From: Gottfriedia acidiceleris
GTDB lineage: Bacteria; Bacillota; Bacilli; Bacillales; Bacillaceae_G
Direction of reading: 5' to 3'
Assembly (NCBI RefSeq): GCF_023115465.1
Contig: NZ_CP096034.1
Coordinates: 1,612,001-1,676,000 of the forward strand
DNA length: 64,000 nucleotides
The translations under genes were made by a program, and so were the position numbers. Under the pieces are notes generated by a model that ran no database searches, had not been told where the DNA came from, and was given only the letters and a program-made list of their open reading frames with translations. Shown piece after piece: positions 46,980 through 56,553 of this stretch; the first letter of the stretch is position 1; each line of letters begins with the position of its first letter.

Positions 46980-47147
46980 CTATTTAGATTCTTTATCCTC
47001 AGAAGCTTCTTCGCTTTTAGACAAATCCAATTCCATCAACTTTTTCATTAATATATGCTGTGGCATATGCATAATTTGTTCTAAAGGAACGTTTAATTTC
47101 TTAGAAAGTAAAATTGCCGTTTCAGGCGAAATTTGCAATGGTCGCAT
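46980..47147 (-). CDS. yycC: YycC-like small protein
   Basis: 55 residues, MRPLQISPETAILLSKKLNV followed by PLEQIMHMPQHILMKKLMEL and an acidic/basic tail. It is nearly identical in pattern to the B. subtilis YycC family (MRPLQIS...MHMPQHIL). ATG 47147 follows AAGGAGG by 7 bases; the frame extends 12 codons upstream without a site. Soluble, function unknown. Confidence 0.82.
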   Translation of the reverse strand: MRPLQISPETAILLSKKLNVPLEQIMHMPQHILMKKLMELDLSKSEEASEDKESK

Positions 47148-47230
47148 AATAATCCTCCTTAGTTTCGTAAAAATAGTATACAATAAGAAAAAGAAGAAAG
47201 TACATATTTTCTCATGTGGGGGGAATTTGA

Positions 47231-47965
47231 GTGGTCGATATTATAGGTCATAGAGGTGCTGCAGGAACCTACCCAGAAAATACAATGGTTTCTTTTATGG
47301 CATGCGAAGATTTAGGTGCAGACGGTATAGAATTAGATGTACACTTATCAAAAGATGGTGAAATCGTTGTTATTCATGATGAAACAATAAATCGCACAAC
47401 TAACGGAAAAGGTTTCGTGAAAGATTATACTTTAGATGAATTAAAGCAATTTGATGCTAGTTATCGATTTAAACGCCAATTTAAGGGTTGCACGATCCCG
47501 ACCTTAATAGAAGTATTTCAATGGGCAAAAGGAAATAACTTTAGTATCAATGTTGAATTAAAGAATGATAAAATCGAATACCATGGACTTGAGGAACGTG
47601 TAATAAATTTAATCCGTTCATATGAATATGAAAAAAGAATCGTTTTATCATCCTTTAACCATAAAAGTATGCTTAAATTTCACTTAATGGCACCGGATAT
47701 TGAAACAGCAGTCCTATTTAATAGAAGAAGTAAAGAACCGTGGAAGATTGCTGAAGACTATAAAGCAAATGCAATTCATCCGAATTATCGTATTATTACT
47801 GATGAACAGATAGAAGAAACTATGGAACATCACATTGCCGTAAGACCGTATACAATCAATGAACCAGCTGTTATGAAACGATTATTTGAAGTCAATTGTA
47901 CAGCGATTATTACTGACTATCCAGAGATAGCTTTCCAAGTCAGAAGTCAATTTCTTAGTAAATAA
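47231..47965 (+). CDS. yqiK: Glycerophosphodiester phosphodiesterase YqiK
   Basis: Hydrolyses glycerophosphodiesters to glycerol 3-phosphate and an alcohol. A GDPD TIM barrel with IIGHRGAAGTYPENT (catalytic His/Arg), GADGIELDVHLSKDGEIVVIHDE (metal ligands and second His) and NVELKND. No signal peptide, so cytosolic. The start is GTG 47231 after a GGGGGG-rich site. 244 residues. Confidence 0.93.
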   Translation: MVDIIGHRGAAGTYPENTMVSFMACEDLGADGIELDVHLSKDGEIVVIHDETINRTTNGKGFVKDYTLDELKQFDASYRFKRQFKGCTIPTLIEVFQWAKGNNFSINVELKNDKIEYHGLEERVINLIRSYEYEKRIVLSSFNHKSMLKFHLMAPDIETAVLFNRRSKEPWKIAEDYKANAIHPNYRIITDEQIEETMEHHIAVRPYTINEPAVMKRLFEVNCTAIITDYPEIAFQVRSQFLSK

Positions 47966-47992
47966 AAAAGTGCTCTCATCAGCACTTTTTTT
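47965..47992 (+). terminator. Terminator after yqiK
   Basis: AAAAAGTGCT-CTCATC-AGCACTTTTT, with further T residues. It starts at the stop codon and may also serve the convergent yqzF. Confidence 0.88.
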
Positions 47993-48041
47993 GTTTTGTT
48001 ATTTATCTTTAATGAGACCCTAAGTTATACTTTGACAAAAA

Positions 48042-48290
48042 TTATCTTTTTAAAAATCTGCCTTGTACTTTGTTTCGTTTACGATCTCTAAATAATACAA
48101 AGCTTCCGACTAAATAAAAACCGACTCCTAATGAAACAAGTCCGATTAATAATTGCAATGGAAGATTTGGAATGCCAAAAGAATGGATTAGAAAAACCGT
48201 ATCACGAAGTAATTTAATTCCGATAACTGCTAAAGCTATTGGTACAACAATCACAACGAATGCTAACATACGTGTAAATGATTCTTTCAT
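48042..48290 (-). CDS. yqzF: DUF2627 small membrane protein YqzF
   Basis: 82 residues with two membrane helices (MLAFVVIVVPIALAVIGIKL and LQLLIGLVSLGVGFYLVGSF) and a basic C-terminus (RDRKRNKVQGRFLKR). ATG 48290 follows CGGAGGAATT by about 10 bases; the longer frame from 48374 has no site. It lies next to bkdR, as in B. subtilis. Function unknown. Confidence 0.82.
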   Translation of the reverse strand: MKESFTRMLAFVVIVVPIALAVIGIKLLRDTVFLIHSFGIPNLPLQLLIGLVSLGVGFYLVGSFVLFRDRKRNKVQGRFLKR

Positions 48291-48470
48291 TTTTATTAAT
48301 TCCTCCGATAAAAGTAACAATAAATTTACGTAATTCTCTTTCTTCATAATCTTATACAAGGATAGTGTTGTCAAGACTTATAAAACATTTGAAATAGACG
48401 AATGAATGACTTTATATATATAATAGTCTAATGTGTTCAATAATTTGTTGAAATTAGTAGGTGAACTAAG

Positions 48471-50543
48471 ATGAAACAAAACGTAATGATTGTTGGAATG
48501 GGAACTGGAGGTACAGCTGTATTAAAACTTCTATCACATTCTGATTTATTTCATGTTGTTGCAGTAGTAGATATGATAAAAGAGGCTAAAGGCGTAGAAC
48601 TTGCTAAAAGCTTACATATTCCAATACTAAAGGATTGGAAGTCTAATTTAAACGAAGAGATTGATGTTGTCATAAATACTACTGGAGATGAAACCATATA
48701 CCAGGAATTAATCGAGTATAAACCTAAGAATACTTTAGTGATCCCAGGTTCTGTTGCAAAAATGATATCTGATCTTGTTCAAGAAAAAGAATCACTTTTT
48801 AATTTAATCAATAATAAAAAAAGGCAACAGGAACTCATTTTGGACAACACTCATGATGGGATGATTGTGGTTGATAAATGGGGAAAAATTCTTTTATTTA
48901 ATCGCTCAGCAGAAAGAATGTTACATACTGATAAAGATGCTGCGATTGGTAGGTATATATTGGATGTTGTCCCAACTAGTAAATTACCTCGGGTTCTTCA
49001 AACAAAAAAGAAGGAAATTAATCAAGAACATATTTTAATTAACGGAAGTAAGATTTTTACGACCCGAATTCCAATCTTTCGAGATGATGGTGAACTTGAA
49101 GGGGCAATTTCTGTTTTTAAAGATGATACTGAGGTTATCGATTTAGCAGAAGAGGTTACAAATTTAAAAGAAGTTTATAGCATGCTTGAAGCAGTCATTC
49201 AAAGTTCGGATGAAGCAATTTCAGTTGTAGATGAAAAAGGTAATGGAATTATTATTAATCCTGCATACACAAGATTGACTGGATTATCCAGTGAACAAGT
49301 TCTTGGTAAACATGCAACAATTGATATTACTGAAGGTGAAAGTGTTCATTTAAAAGTCTTGAAAACAAAACAAGCAGTTCGTGGAGTACGCATGAAAGTC
49401 GGAAAGCAAAATCGTGATGTACTAGTGAATGTAGCTCCAGTAATCGTAGACGGAAAATTAAAAGGCAGTGTTGGAGTAATCCATGATGTTTCTGAAATTT
49501 CACAGTTAACGAATGAACTACATAGAGCACGTCAAATTATTAGAACATTAGAGGCAAAATATTCTTTCGAGGATATAGCTGGTGAATCTGAAGGAATCAG
49601 TTTAGCGATCATGCAGGCTAAATTAGCAGCGAGCACTCCTGCTACCGTATTACTACGTGGGGAATCAGGAACAGGTAAAGAATTGTTTGCTCACGCGATT
49701 CATAATGAAAGCGATCGCAAATATAATAAATTCGTTCGAGTGAATTGTGCTGCTATTTCTGAGTCTTTATTGGAAAGTGAATTATTTGGTTATGAAGAAG
49801 GTGCTTTTTCTGGCGCAAAACGTGGTGGGAAAAGAGGGCTTTTTGAGGAAGCTAATAATGGTAGTATTTTCTTAGATGAAATTGGAGAATTATCACCTGC
49901 GATGCAAGCCAAACTATTAAGGGTCCTACAAGAGAAAGAAATAAGACGTGTTGGTGGAACAAAGTCTATTCCTATAAATGTGCGAGTGATTGCTGCTACG
50001 AATGTCCATCTGGAGGAAGCAATCATTGAAGGAAAGTTTCGTGAAGATCTATATTATCGATTAAATAAACTTCCTATTATTATTCCTGCGCTAAAGGATC
50101 GAATTGAAGATATTTTACCGATTGGCGAAAGATTATTAGCAAAAATCAATCAAGACTACGGTCGAAATGTTGAGGGAATCTCATTATCAGCATTAAATAA
50201 ATTAAAAAGTTACAATTGGCCTGGTAATGTTAGGGAGTTGGAAAATGTGCTAGGAAGAGCTGTTATATTTATGAAATTTAATGAAAAACAAATCCTACCT
50301 GAACATTTATCAGCGATTGTACAAGTTAAGCAAGAACAATCTGTTCATCATAACGAAGTTCATACTGAAGAAATAAGCTCCCTTGATGAAATGGTTATAA
50401 ATTATGAAGGTGAAATTATTGAAAAGATATTAATGAAAAATAATGGCAATAAAACAAGGTCCGCAAAAGAGCTTGGAATATCAGTAAGGAATTTGTATTA
50501 TAAATTGGAAAAATACCACACTGCAAAAAATAGCACGCAATAA
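48471..50543 (+). CDS. bkdR: Sigma-54-dependent activator BkdR
   Basis: Enhancer-binding protein that activates the bkd operon with sigma-L (sigma-54). Residues 1-110 hold a Rossmann-like sensing domain ([20 protein letters not shown]). Two PAS-type domains follow (about 120-230 and 240-350). The AAA+ domain has Walker A GESGTGKE near 397, a GAFSGA loop near 443 (variant of GAFTGA) and Walker [12 protein letters not shown] near 464. The C-terminal Fis-type helix-turn-helix is [20 protein letters not shown]. 690 residues. The gene ends in a terminator just before the bkd control region. Confidence 0.94.
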   Translation: MKQNVMIVGMGTGGTAVLKLLSHSDLFHVVAVVDMIKEAKGVELAKSLHIPILKDWKSNLNEEIDVVINTTGDETIYQELIEYKPKNTLVIPGSVAKMISDLVQEKESLFNLINNKKRQQELILDNTHDGMIVVDKWGKILLFNRSAERMLHTDKDAAIGRYILDVVPTSKLPRVLQTKKKEINQEHILINGSKIFTTRIPIFRDDGELEGAISVFKDDTEVIDLAEEVTNLKEVYSMLEAVIQSSDEAISVVDEKGNGIIINPAYTRLTGLSSEQVLGKHATIDITEGESVHLKVLKTKQAVRGVRMKVGKQNRDVLVNVAPVIVDGKLKGSVGVIHDVSEISQLTNELHRARQIIRTLEAKYSFEDIAGESEGISLAIMQAKLAASTPATVLLRGESGTGKELFAHAIHNESDRKYNKFVRVNCAAISESLLESELFGYEEGAFSGAKRGGKRGLFEEANNGSIFLDEIGELSPAMQAKLLRVLQEKEIRRVGGTKSIPINVRVIAATNVHLEEAIIEGKFREDLYYRLNKLPIIIPALKDRIEDILPIGERLLAKINQDYGRNVEGISLSALNKLKSYNWPGNVRELENVLGRAVIFMKFNEKQILPEHLSAIVQVKQEQSVHHNEVHTEEISSLDEMVINYEGEIIEKILMKNNGNKTRSAKELGISVRNLYYKLEKYHTAKNSTQ

Positions 50544-50565
50544 TTTGCGTGCTATGAATATTTTT
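50530..50565 (+). terminator. Terminator after bkdR
   Basis: ATAGCACGCAA (50530-50540) pairs with TTGCGTGCTAT (50545-50555), then GAATATTTTT. The bkdR stop codon is inside the stem. Confidence 0.8.
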
Positions 50566-50581
50566 GCATACAATTACTGTC

Positions 50582-50596
50582 ATTTTTCAAAATATT
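50582..50596 (+). promoter_or_regulatory. CodY-box-like sequence upstream of bkd
   Basis: ATTTTTCAAAATATT matches the CodY consensus AATTTTCWGAAAATT at 12 of 15 bases. CodY represses bkd in B. subtilis, which makes a site here plausible, but AT-rich DNA gives chance matches. Confidence 0.3.
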
Positions 50597-50622
50597 GTTG
50601 TAGAATAGATTTACTGGTGTTA

Positions 50623-50639
50623 CTAGTACCTGGTACTAG
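50623..50639 (+). promoter_or_regulatory. FapR-box-like palindrome upstream of the bkd promoter
   Basis: CTAGTACCTGGTACTAG is a perfect dyad of two 8-base arms around one base. It matches the FapR operator TTAGTACCTGRTACTAA, as I recall it, at 15 of 17 bases; only the two end bases differ. It lies 60 bases upstream of the sigma-54 -24 element. Confidence 0.5.
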
Positions 50640-50663
50640 AATGTTAGTAATGTAAGGCTTTTC

Positions 50664-50682
50664 AACTATTTTTGAAATAGTT
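50664..50682 (+). promoter_or_regulatory. Palindrome, candidate BkdR upstream activating site
   Basis: AACTATTT-TTG-AAATAGTT, a perfect 8-base dyad centred about 27 bases upstream of the -24 element. The site is close for an enhancer, but the operon is controlled by the adjacent bkdR gene. Confidence 0.4.
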
Positions 50683-50699
50683 TTATCCTTTTTGAAAAG

Positions 50700-50715
50700 T
50701 TGGCACGCAAATTGC
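50700..50715 (+). promoter_or_regulatory. Sigma-54 promoter of the bkd operon
   Basis: TTGGCAC (50700-50706), five bases, TTGC (50712-50715): GG at -24 and GC at -12 with the canonical 10-base spacing, 38 bases upstream of ptb. Confidence 0.92.
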
Positions 50716-50752
50716 TTTATATAGTGCAGGGGGATGAAAGGAAGGGCTTTCA

Positions 50753-51658
50753 ATGAATTTAACAGATATAATGTTACGCGCGAAGAATTATTCTAGGCAA
50801 ACTGTTGCTGTAGCTGTTGCTGAAGACTTCGAAGTAAAAGAAGCAGTTTCAATTGCGTTAGATAATGATTTAGCAAACTTTTTACTTTTCGGAAACGAGC
50901 AAGCGATCTATGAAATGTATGATGAATTATTAAAAAACGAACAATTTGCAGAAAGACTAAAAATTGTTCATTCTCATTCAAACAAAGAGGCTGCTAAAAA
51001 TGCAGTTGTAGCTGTTCGCTCTGGTGAAGCTTCAATTGTAATGAAAGGTAATCTTTCATCTTCAGTTCTTCTAAAAGAAGTATTGAACAAAGAATATGGT
51101 TTAAGAGATAAAAGTGTTTTATCGCATGTTGCAATATTCGACGTACCAGGTAGAGAAAATGCAGTAATCGTAACAGATGCTGCGATGAACATAGCACCTA
51201 CGTTAGATCAAAAGGTGAAAATTATTGAAAATAGTGTTGAAATTGCAAGGAAAGTAGGAATAGAAACCCCTAAAGTTGCTGTACTGGCAGCTGTTGAAGT
51301 AGTAAATCCTGCAATGCAAGTAACACTAGATGCAGCAACACTAACTGTCATGAATACAAGAGGACAAATTAAAAATTGTATTGTTGATGGACCATTAGCG
51401 CTTGATAATGCCATTTCTGTTGAAGCAGCTGAACATAAAGGATTAACAGGTGAAGTTGCTGGGCGAGCTGATATTTTATTAGTACCTACAATAGAAACTG
51501 GAAATATTTTATATAAATCATTAGTCTTTATGGCTAACTCAGAAGTGGCTGCACTTATTGCTGGAGCAAAGGCACCGATTGTTTTAACTTCGCGTTCTGA
51601 CTCTGCAATGACAAAATTATATTCATTAGCGTTAGCTATATGTAATTCTAAAAACTAA
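50753..51658 (+). CDS. ptb: Phosphate butyryltransferase Ptb
   Basis: Exchanges acyl-CoA and phosphate to give acyl phosphate; with Buk it releases branched-chain acids and ATP. It belongs to the PTA/PTB fold, with ASIVMKGNLSSSVLLKEVLN and the C-terminal VPTIETGNILYKSLVFMANS...APIVLTSRSDSAMTK. 301 residues. First gene of the sigma-54 transcript. Confidence 0.93.
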   Translation: MNLTDIMLRAKNYSRQTVAVAVAEDFEVKEAVSIALDNDLANFLLFGNEQAIYEMYDELLKNEQFAERLKIVHSHSNKEAAKNAVVAVRSGEASIVMKGNLSSSVLLKEVLNKEYGLRDKSVLSHVAIFDVPGRENAVIVTDAAMNIAPTLDQKVKIIENSVEIARKVGIETPKVAVLAAVEVVNPAMQVTLDAATLTVMNTRGQIKNCIVDGPLALDNAISVEAAEHKGLTGEVAGRADILLVPTIETGNILYKSLVFMANSEVAALIAGAKAPIVLTSRSDSAMTKLYSLALAICNSKN

Positions 51659-51688
51659 ACTTACACATTTTAAGGGAGCTGTTATTAC

Positions 51689-52783
51689 ATGGAAATCTTC
51701 AAATACTTAGAAACTTATGATTATGAGCAAGTTGTTTTCTGCCAAGATAAGGAATCTGGATTAAAAGCAATTATTGCGATCCACGATACAACATTAGGCC
51801 CAGCATTAGGTGGAACAAGAATGTGGACTTACGAAACAGAAGAAGCTGCAATTGAAGATGCTCTACGTTTAGCAAAAGGTATGACTTATAAAAATGCTGC
51901 TGCTGGCTTAAACTTAGGTGGAGGAAAAACTGTAATCATCGGTGATCCACGTAAAGATAAAAACGAAGCTATGTTCCGTGCATTTGGTCGATATATCCAA
52001 GGTTTAAATGGACGTTATATTACTGCTGAGGATGTAGGTACTACTGTAGCAGATATGGACTTAATTCGTGAAGAAACTGATTTCGTAACTGGTATTTCAC
52101 CATCATTTGGTTCTTCAGGTAATCCATCTCCAGTAACTGCATATGGTGTATATCGTGGTATGAAAGCTGCTGCTAAAGAAGCATTCGGAACAGATAGCTT
52201 AGAAGGTAAAGTTATTGCAGTTCAAGGTGTAGGTAATGTTGCCTTTAACTTATGCAGATACTTACACGAAGAAGGTGCAAAATTAATCGTAACTGATATT
52301 AATAAAGAATCAGTTCAACGTGCTGTTGAAGAATTTGGTGCTACGGCTGTTGATCCAGACGATATCTACAGTGTTGAATGTGATATTTACGCGCCATGTG
52401 CTTTAGGTGCAACGATCAATGATAAAACGATTCCACAAATTAAAGCGAGAGTTATCGCTGGTGCGGCAAATAACCAATTAAAAGAAACACGTCACGGTGA
52501 TTTAATTCACGAATTAGGTATTGTTTACGCTCCTGACTACGTAATTAATGCTGGTGGAGTTATCAACGTTGCCGACGAGTTATACGGATATAACCGTGAA
52601 CGTGCAATGAAAAAAGTTGAAGGTGTATACGATAACATCGCAAAAGTTATTGAAATTTCAAAACGTGATGGAATTCCAACATATTTAGCTGCAGACCGTT
52701 TAGCAGAAGAGCGTATTGCTCGTATGGCAAAATCTCGTAGCCAATTCTTATCAAATAGTCACAGCATCATTAGTAGAAGATAA
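51689..52783 (+). CDS. bcd: Branched-chain amino acid (leucine) dehydrogenase Bcd
   Basis: NAD-linked oxidative deamination of leucine, isoleucine and valine to 2-oxo acids. Glu/Leu/Phe/Val dehydrogenase family: [10 protein letters not shown], the catalytic lysine region [21 protein letters not shown], and the Rossmann loop [16 protein letters not shown]. 364 residues. Codon use is more strongly biased than in its neighbours, suggesting high expression. Confidence 0.95.
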   Translation: MEIFKYLETYDYEQVVFCQDKESGLKAIIAIHDTTLGPALGGTRMWTYETEEAAIEDALRLAKGMTYKNAAAGLNLGGGKTVIIGDPRKDKNEAMFRAFGRYIQGLNGRYITAEDVGTTVADMDLIREETDFVTGISPSFGSSGNPSPVTAYGVYRGMKAAAKEAFGTDSLEGKVIAVQGVGNVAFNLCRYLHEEGAKLIVTDINKESVQRAVEEFGATAVDPDDIYSVECDIYAPCALGATINDKTIPQIKARVIAGAANNQLKETRHGDLIHELGIVYAPDYVINAGGVINVADELYGYNRERAMKKVEGVYDNIAKVIEISKRDGIPTYLAADRLAEERIARMAKSRSQFLSNSHSIISRR

Positions 52784-52827
52784 TTGATCTAGTTAAAAAT
52801 TATGAGTAATTCCTTTATTTTTTAGAT

Positions 52828-52856
52828 AGAAAGAAAGAGTGAAGCTCTTTCTTTCT
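52828..52856 (+). repeat. Intra-operon hairpin between bcd and buk
   Basis: AGAAAGAAAGAG (52828-52839) pairs perfectly with CTCTTTCTTTCT (52845-52856) around TGAAG. There is no T run after it, so it is more likely an mRNA processing/stability element than a terminator. Confidence 0.65.
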
Positions 52857-52899
52857 AGTTATAAAAGTAAGGTAAACATTTAGGAGGAGAGTGTTGACA

Positions 52900-53994
52900 A
52901 TGCATCGTATTTTAGTAATTAATCCTGGCAGCACATCCACAAAGGTTGGTGTATTTGATGATGAAAAACCAATTTTTGAACAAACAATACGCCATGACGA
53001 TGAAGAATTAAATAAATACAAAACAATAATTGATCAATATGAATTTAGAAAAAATGTTATTTTAGAGGTACTACACAAAGAAGGCATTAACATTTCTAAA
53101 TTAAGTGCTGTATGTGGTCGAGGTGGACTACTTAGACCAATCGAAGGTGGAACTTATGCAGTAAATGAAATCATGTTAGAAGATTTGAAAATAGGTTATA
53201 GTGGTCAGCATGCTTCAAATCTTGGTGGAATCATTGCTAATGAGATTGCACAAGGATTAAACATCCCAGCATTTATCGTTGATCCAGTAGTTGTTGATGA
53301 ATTAGATCCGGTTGCAAGAATTAGCGGACAATCACTTATGGAAAGAAGAAGTGTTTTCCATGCCTTAAATCAAAAAGCTGTAGCACGTAAAGTGTCAAAA
53401 CAGTTAGATCAGTCATATAACGATTTAAACCTTATTATCGCCCATATGGGTGGAGGTGTGAGTGTTGGTGCTCATAAAAAAGGACGCGTAATTGACGTAA
53501 ATAACGGTTTAGATGGTGAAGGACCTTTCAGTCCAGAGCGAGCTGGAACTGTACCAATTGGTGATTTAATAAAACTTTGTTACTCTGGTGACTACTATAT
53601 TAACGAAGTTCAAAAAATGATGGTTGGTCAAGGTGGATTAGTTAGCTATCTTGGAACAGCAGATGCAATTAAAGTCGAAAGCATGATTGAAAATGGTGAC
53701 GAAAAAGCTGCATTAGTATATGAAGCAATGGCTTACCAAGTCGCAAAAGAAATTGGAAGTGCGGCAGCTGTTCTTGAAGGCCATATTGATGCAATTATAT
53801 TAACAGGTGGAATTGCTTATAGTGATTTTATTGTTAATGAAATAACTAAAAGAGTTAAATGGATGGCACGTGTAATTGTTTTACCAGGTGAAAATGAACT
53901 TCAAGCTCTTTGTGAAGGTGCACTTCGCGTACTTCGAGAAGAAGAAGAAGCAAAAATCTATCCTGGAGAATTTGCAGTTAAATCTTTAGTATAA
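52900..53994 (+). CDS. buk: Butyrate kinase Buk
   Basis: Makes ATP from butyryl or branched acyl phosphate. Acetokinase/ASKHA fold with [20 protein letters not shown] at the start, [20 protein letters not shown] and [16 protein letters not shown] 52900 after AGGAGGAGAG is preferred to a GTG three codons upstream. 364 residues. Confidence 0.94.
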   Translation: MHRILVINPGSTSTKVGVFDDEKPIFEQTIRHDDEELNKYKTIIDQYEFRKNVILEVLHKEGINISKLSAVCGRGGLLRPIEGGTYAVNEIMLEDLKIGYSGQHASNLGGIIANEIAQGLNIPAFIVDPVVVDELDPVARISGQSLMERRSVFHALNQKAVARKVSKQLDQSYNDLNLIIAHMGGGVSVGAHKKGRVIDVNNGLDGEGPFSPERAGTVPIGDLIKLCYSGDYYINEVQKMMVGQGGLVSYLGTADAIKVESMIENGDEKAALVYEAMAYQVAKEIGSAAAVLEGHIDAIILTGGIAYSDFIVNEITKRVKWMARVIVLPGENELQALCEGALRVLREEEEAKIYPGEFAVKSLV

Positions 53995-54013
53995 ATGTGA
54001 GGAGAATTTCATC

Positions 54014-55435
54014 ATGGCAACAGAATATGATTTAGTCGTACTCGGTGGCGGTACAGGTGGCTATGTAGCTGCTATTCGTGCTTCTCAATTAGGATTAAAA
54101 GTAGCGGTAGTAGAAAAAAATAAACTAGGTGGAACTTGCTTACATGCAGGCTGTATCCCAAGTAAAGCATTTTTACGTAGTGCTGAAGTTTTTTCAACTG
54201 CTAAGAAAAGTGAAGAGTTTGGTGTTGAAACATCAGACGTAACATTAAACTTTAGCAAAGTACAACAAAGAAAAGAAAATATTGTTGCCGGGCTTCATAA
54301 AGGTGTTGAACACTTAATGAAACAAGGGAAAATTGATGTATACAATGGTTTAGGACGTATTTTAGGACCTTCAATCTTCTCACCAATGCCAGGAACAATT
54401 TCAGTAGAAATGAACGATGGTAGCGAGAACGAAATGCTAATTCCTAAGAACGTATTAGTCGCAACTGGTTCAAGACCAAAGTCTTTACCTGGATTAACAA
54501 TTGATGGTGAGCACGTAATGTCATCTGATGAGGCGTTAAAAATGGAGTCACTTCCAGCGTCAATTATTATCGTTGGTGGCGGTGTAATCGGTATTGAGTG
54601 GGCTTCAATGTTAGCAGATTTTGGTGTTGAGGTAACAGTAATCGAGTATAGTAAAACAATTTTACCTTTAGAAGACGAAGAAATTTCTAAAGAAATGACT
54701 AGATTATTAAAGAAAAAAGGAATTAAATTAGTTACTGATGCAAAAGTTTTAGCTGAAACATTAGTAATCGACAATGGTGTTAGAATTAATGCACTTCATA
54801 AAGATACTGAGAAATCTTTCACTGCTGAAAAAATGTTAGTATCTGTTGGCCGTCAAGCGAATGTTGAAGGAATTGGATTAGAAAATACTGACATCGTAGT
54901 TGAAAATGGTTTTATCCAAACAAATGCCAATTACCAAACTAAAGAATCACATATTTACGCAATTGGAGATGTTATTGGTGGCTTACAATTAGCACATGTT
55001 GCTTCAAGAGAAGGTACAATTGCAGTTGAGCATATTGTAGGTAATACTCCACTTCCATTAGATCCAACAATGGTTAGTAAGTGTGTTTATAGTAATCCAG
55101 AAGTTGCATCTGTTGGTTTAACTGAGCGTGAAGCAAAAGAAAAAGGTTATACAGTTAAAAAAGGAAAATTTTCATTCCGTGCAATCGGTAAAGCTTTAGT
55201 TTATGGTGAGCATGATGGATTTGTTAAAATAATTGTTGATGAAGAGACGAATGATCTTCTTGGTGTCCATATGATAGGACCTCATGTAACTGATATGATC
55301 TCTGAAGCAGGTTTAGCACGAGTTTTAGATGCAACTGCTTGGGAAATTTCTCATACAATTCATCCACATCCTTCATTATCTGAAGCGATTGGTGAAGCAG
55401 CACTTGCAGTAGAAGGATTAGCAATTCACTCTTAA
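54014..55435 (+). CDS. lpdV: Dihydrolipoamide dehydrogenase LpdV (E3 of the branched-chain complex)
   Basis: Reoxidises dihydrolipoyl groups of BkdB with NAD. FAD motif YDLVVLGGGTGGYVAAIRAS, redox-active disulfide GGTCLHAGCIPSK, NAD motif IIIVGGGVIGIEWASML and C-terminal HPHPSLSEAIGEAAL with the His-Glu pair. 473 residues. Confidence 0.95.
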   Translation: MATEYDLVVLGGGTGGYVAAIRASQLGLKVAVVEKNKLGGTCLHAGCIPSKAFLRSAEVFSTAKKSEEFGVETSDVTLNFSKVQQRKENIVAGLHKGVEHLMKQGKIDVYNGLGRILGPSIFSPMPGTISVEMNDGSENEMLIPKNVLVATGSRPKSLPGLTIDGEHVMSSDEALKMESLPASIIIVGGGVIGIEWASMLADFGVEVTVIEYSKTILPLEDEEISKEMTRLLKKKGIKLVTDAKVLAETLVIDNGVRINALHKDTEKSFTAEKMLVSVGRQANVEGIGLENTDIVVENGFIQTNANYQTKESHIYAIGDVIGGLQLAHVASREGTIAVEHIVGNTPLPLDPTMVSKCVYSNPEVASVGLTEREAKEKGYTVKKGKFSFRAIGKALVYGEHDGFVKIIVDEETNDLLGVHMIGPHVTDMISEAGLARVLDATAWEISHTIHPHPSLSEAIGEAALAVEGLAIHS

Positions 55436-55446
55436 TTTAAAAAATT

Positions 55447-55475
55447 GAAATGTAGAGATCAAATCTCTACATTTC
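55447..55475 (+). repeat. Intra-operon hairpin between lpdV and bkdAA
   Basis: GAAATGTAGAGAT (55447-55459) pairs perfectly with ATCTCTACATTTC (55463-55475) around CAA. It is followed by ATCACTATAATG, not by a T run. A cre-like TTAAAACGCTTCCA (two mismatches) lies at 55490-55503. Confidence 0.65.
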
Positions 55476-55532
55476 ATCACTATAATGATTTAAAACGCTT
55501 CCACACATGTATGTGGTAAAAGGGGGATATTT

Positions 55533-56537
55533 ATGGAAAAGGTTACAACTTCAAACCGTCATGAACAGCTGGGTCTATCAAATGATGACGTTCTTAGTAT
55601 GTATGAAACAATGCTAATGGCACGTCGTATTGATGAGCGTATGTGGTTATTAAATCGTGCTGGTAAAATTCCGTTCGTTATTTCTTGTCAAGGTCAAGAA
55701 GCAGCTCAAGTTGGATCAGCATATGCGTTAGATAATACAAAAGATTACGTATTACCATATTACCGTGATATGGGTGTTGTTTTACAATTTGGAATGACAG
55801 CAAAAGAATTAATGCTTTCTGGTTTTGCAAAAGCAGAAGATCCAAACTCTGGTGGACGTCAAATGCCAGGTCATTTTGGACAAAAGAAAAATCGTATTGT
55901 TACAGGATCATCTCCAGTTACAACTCAAGTACCTCACGCTGTAGGTGTATCTCTAGCTGCAAAAATGGAAGGTAAAGATATTGTCTCTTGGGTTTCATTT
56001 GGTGAAGGTTCTTCTAACCAAGGTGATTTCCATGAAGGCGCAAACTTTGCTGGTGTACATAAGTTACCAGTAATTTTCATGTGTGAAAATAACAAATATG
56101 CTATCTCAGTACCAATTGAGAAGCAATTAGCATGTGAAAAAGTATCTGATCGTGCAATTGGATACGGTATGCCTGGTTTCACTGTTGATGGAAATGATCC
56201 TTTAGAGGTTTATCGTGTAACAAAAGAAGCGGTTGATCGTGCTCGTCGTGGAGAAGGCCCAACATTAATTGAAGCTGTATCTTATCGATTAACTGCACAC
56301 TCTAGTGATGATGATGATCGTATTTACCGTTCTCGTGAAGAAGTAGAAGAAGCAAAAAGCAAAGATTGCTTATTTACATTTGCTAAATACCTTCATGAAG
56401 TTGGTGTGTTAACAGAAGAATTAGAAAAAGAAATAGATACAAAAATTCGTGCGATCGTTGATGAAGCAACTGACTACGCAGAAAACGCTCCATATGCAGC
56501 ACCTGAGCATGCATTGAAGTTTGTTTACGAAGAATAA
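55533..56537 (+). CDS. bkdAA: Branched-chain 2-oxo acid dehydrogenase E1 alpha BkdAA
   Basis: ThDP-binding alpha subunit. The GEGSSNQGDFHEGANFAGVH...NNKYAISVP segment is the ThDP motif, with GGRQMPGHFG and YRLTAHSSDDDDRIYRSREE (E1 alpha loop) also present. 334 residues. It forms a heterotetramer with BkdAB. GGGGG precedes ATG 55533. Confidence 0.95.
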   Translation: MEKVTTSNRHEQLGLSNDDVLSMYETMLMARRIDERMWLLNRAGKIPFVISCQGQEAAQVGSAYALDNTKDYVLPYYRDMGVVLQFGMTAKELMLSGFAKAEDPNSGGRQMPGHFGQKKNRIVTGSSPVTTQVPHAVGVSLAAKMEGKDIVSWVSFGEGSSNQGDFHEGANFAGVHKLPVIFMCENNKYAISVPIEKQLACEKVSDRAIGYGMPGFTVDGNDPLEVYRVTKEAVDRARRGEGPTLIEAVSYRLTAHSSDDDDRIYRSREEVEEAKSKDCLFTFAKYLHEVGVLTEELEKEIDTKIRAIVDEATDYAENAPYAAPEHALKFVYEE

Positions 56538-56553
56538 GAGGGGGTAGGACAAT

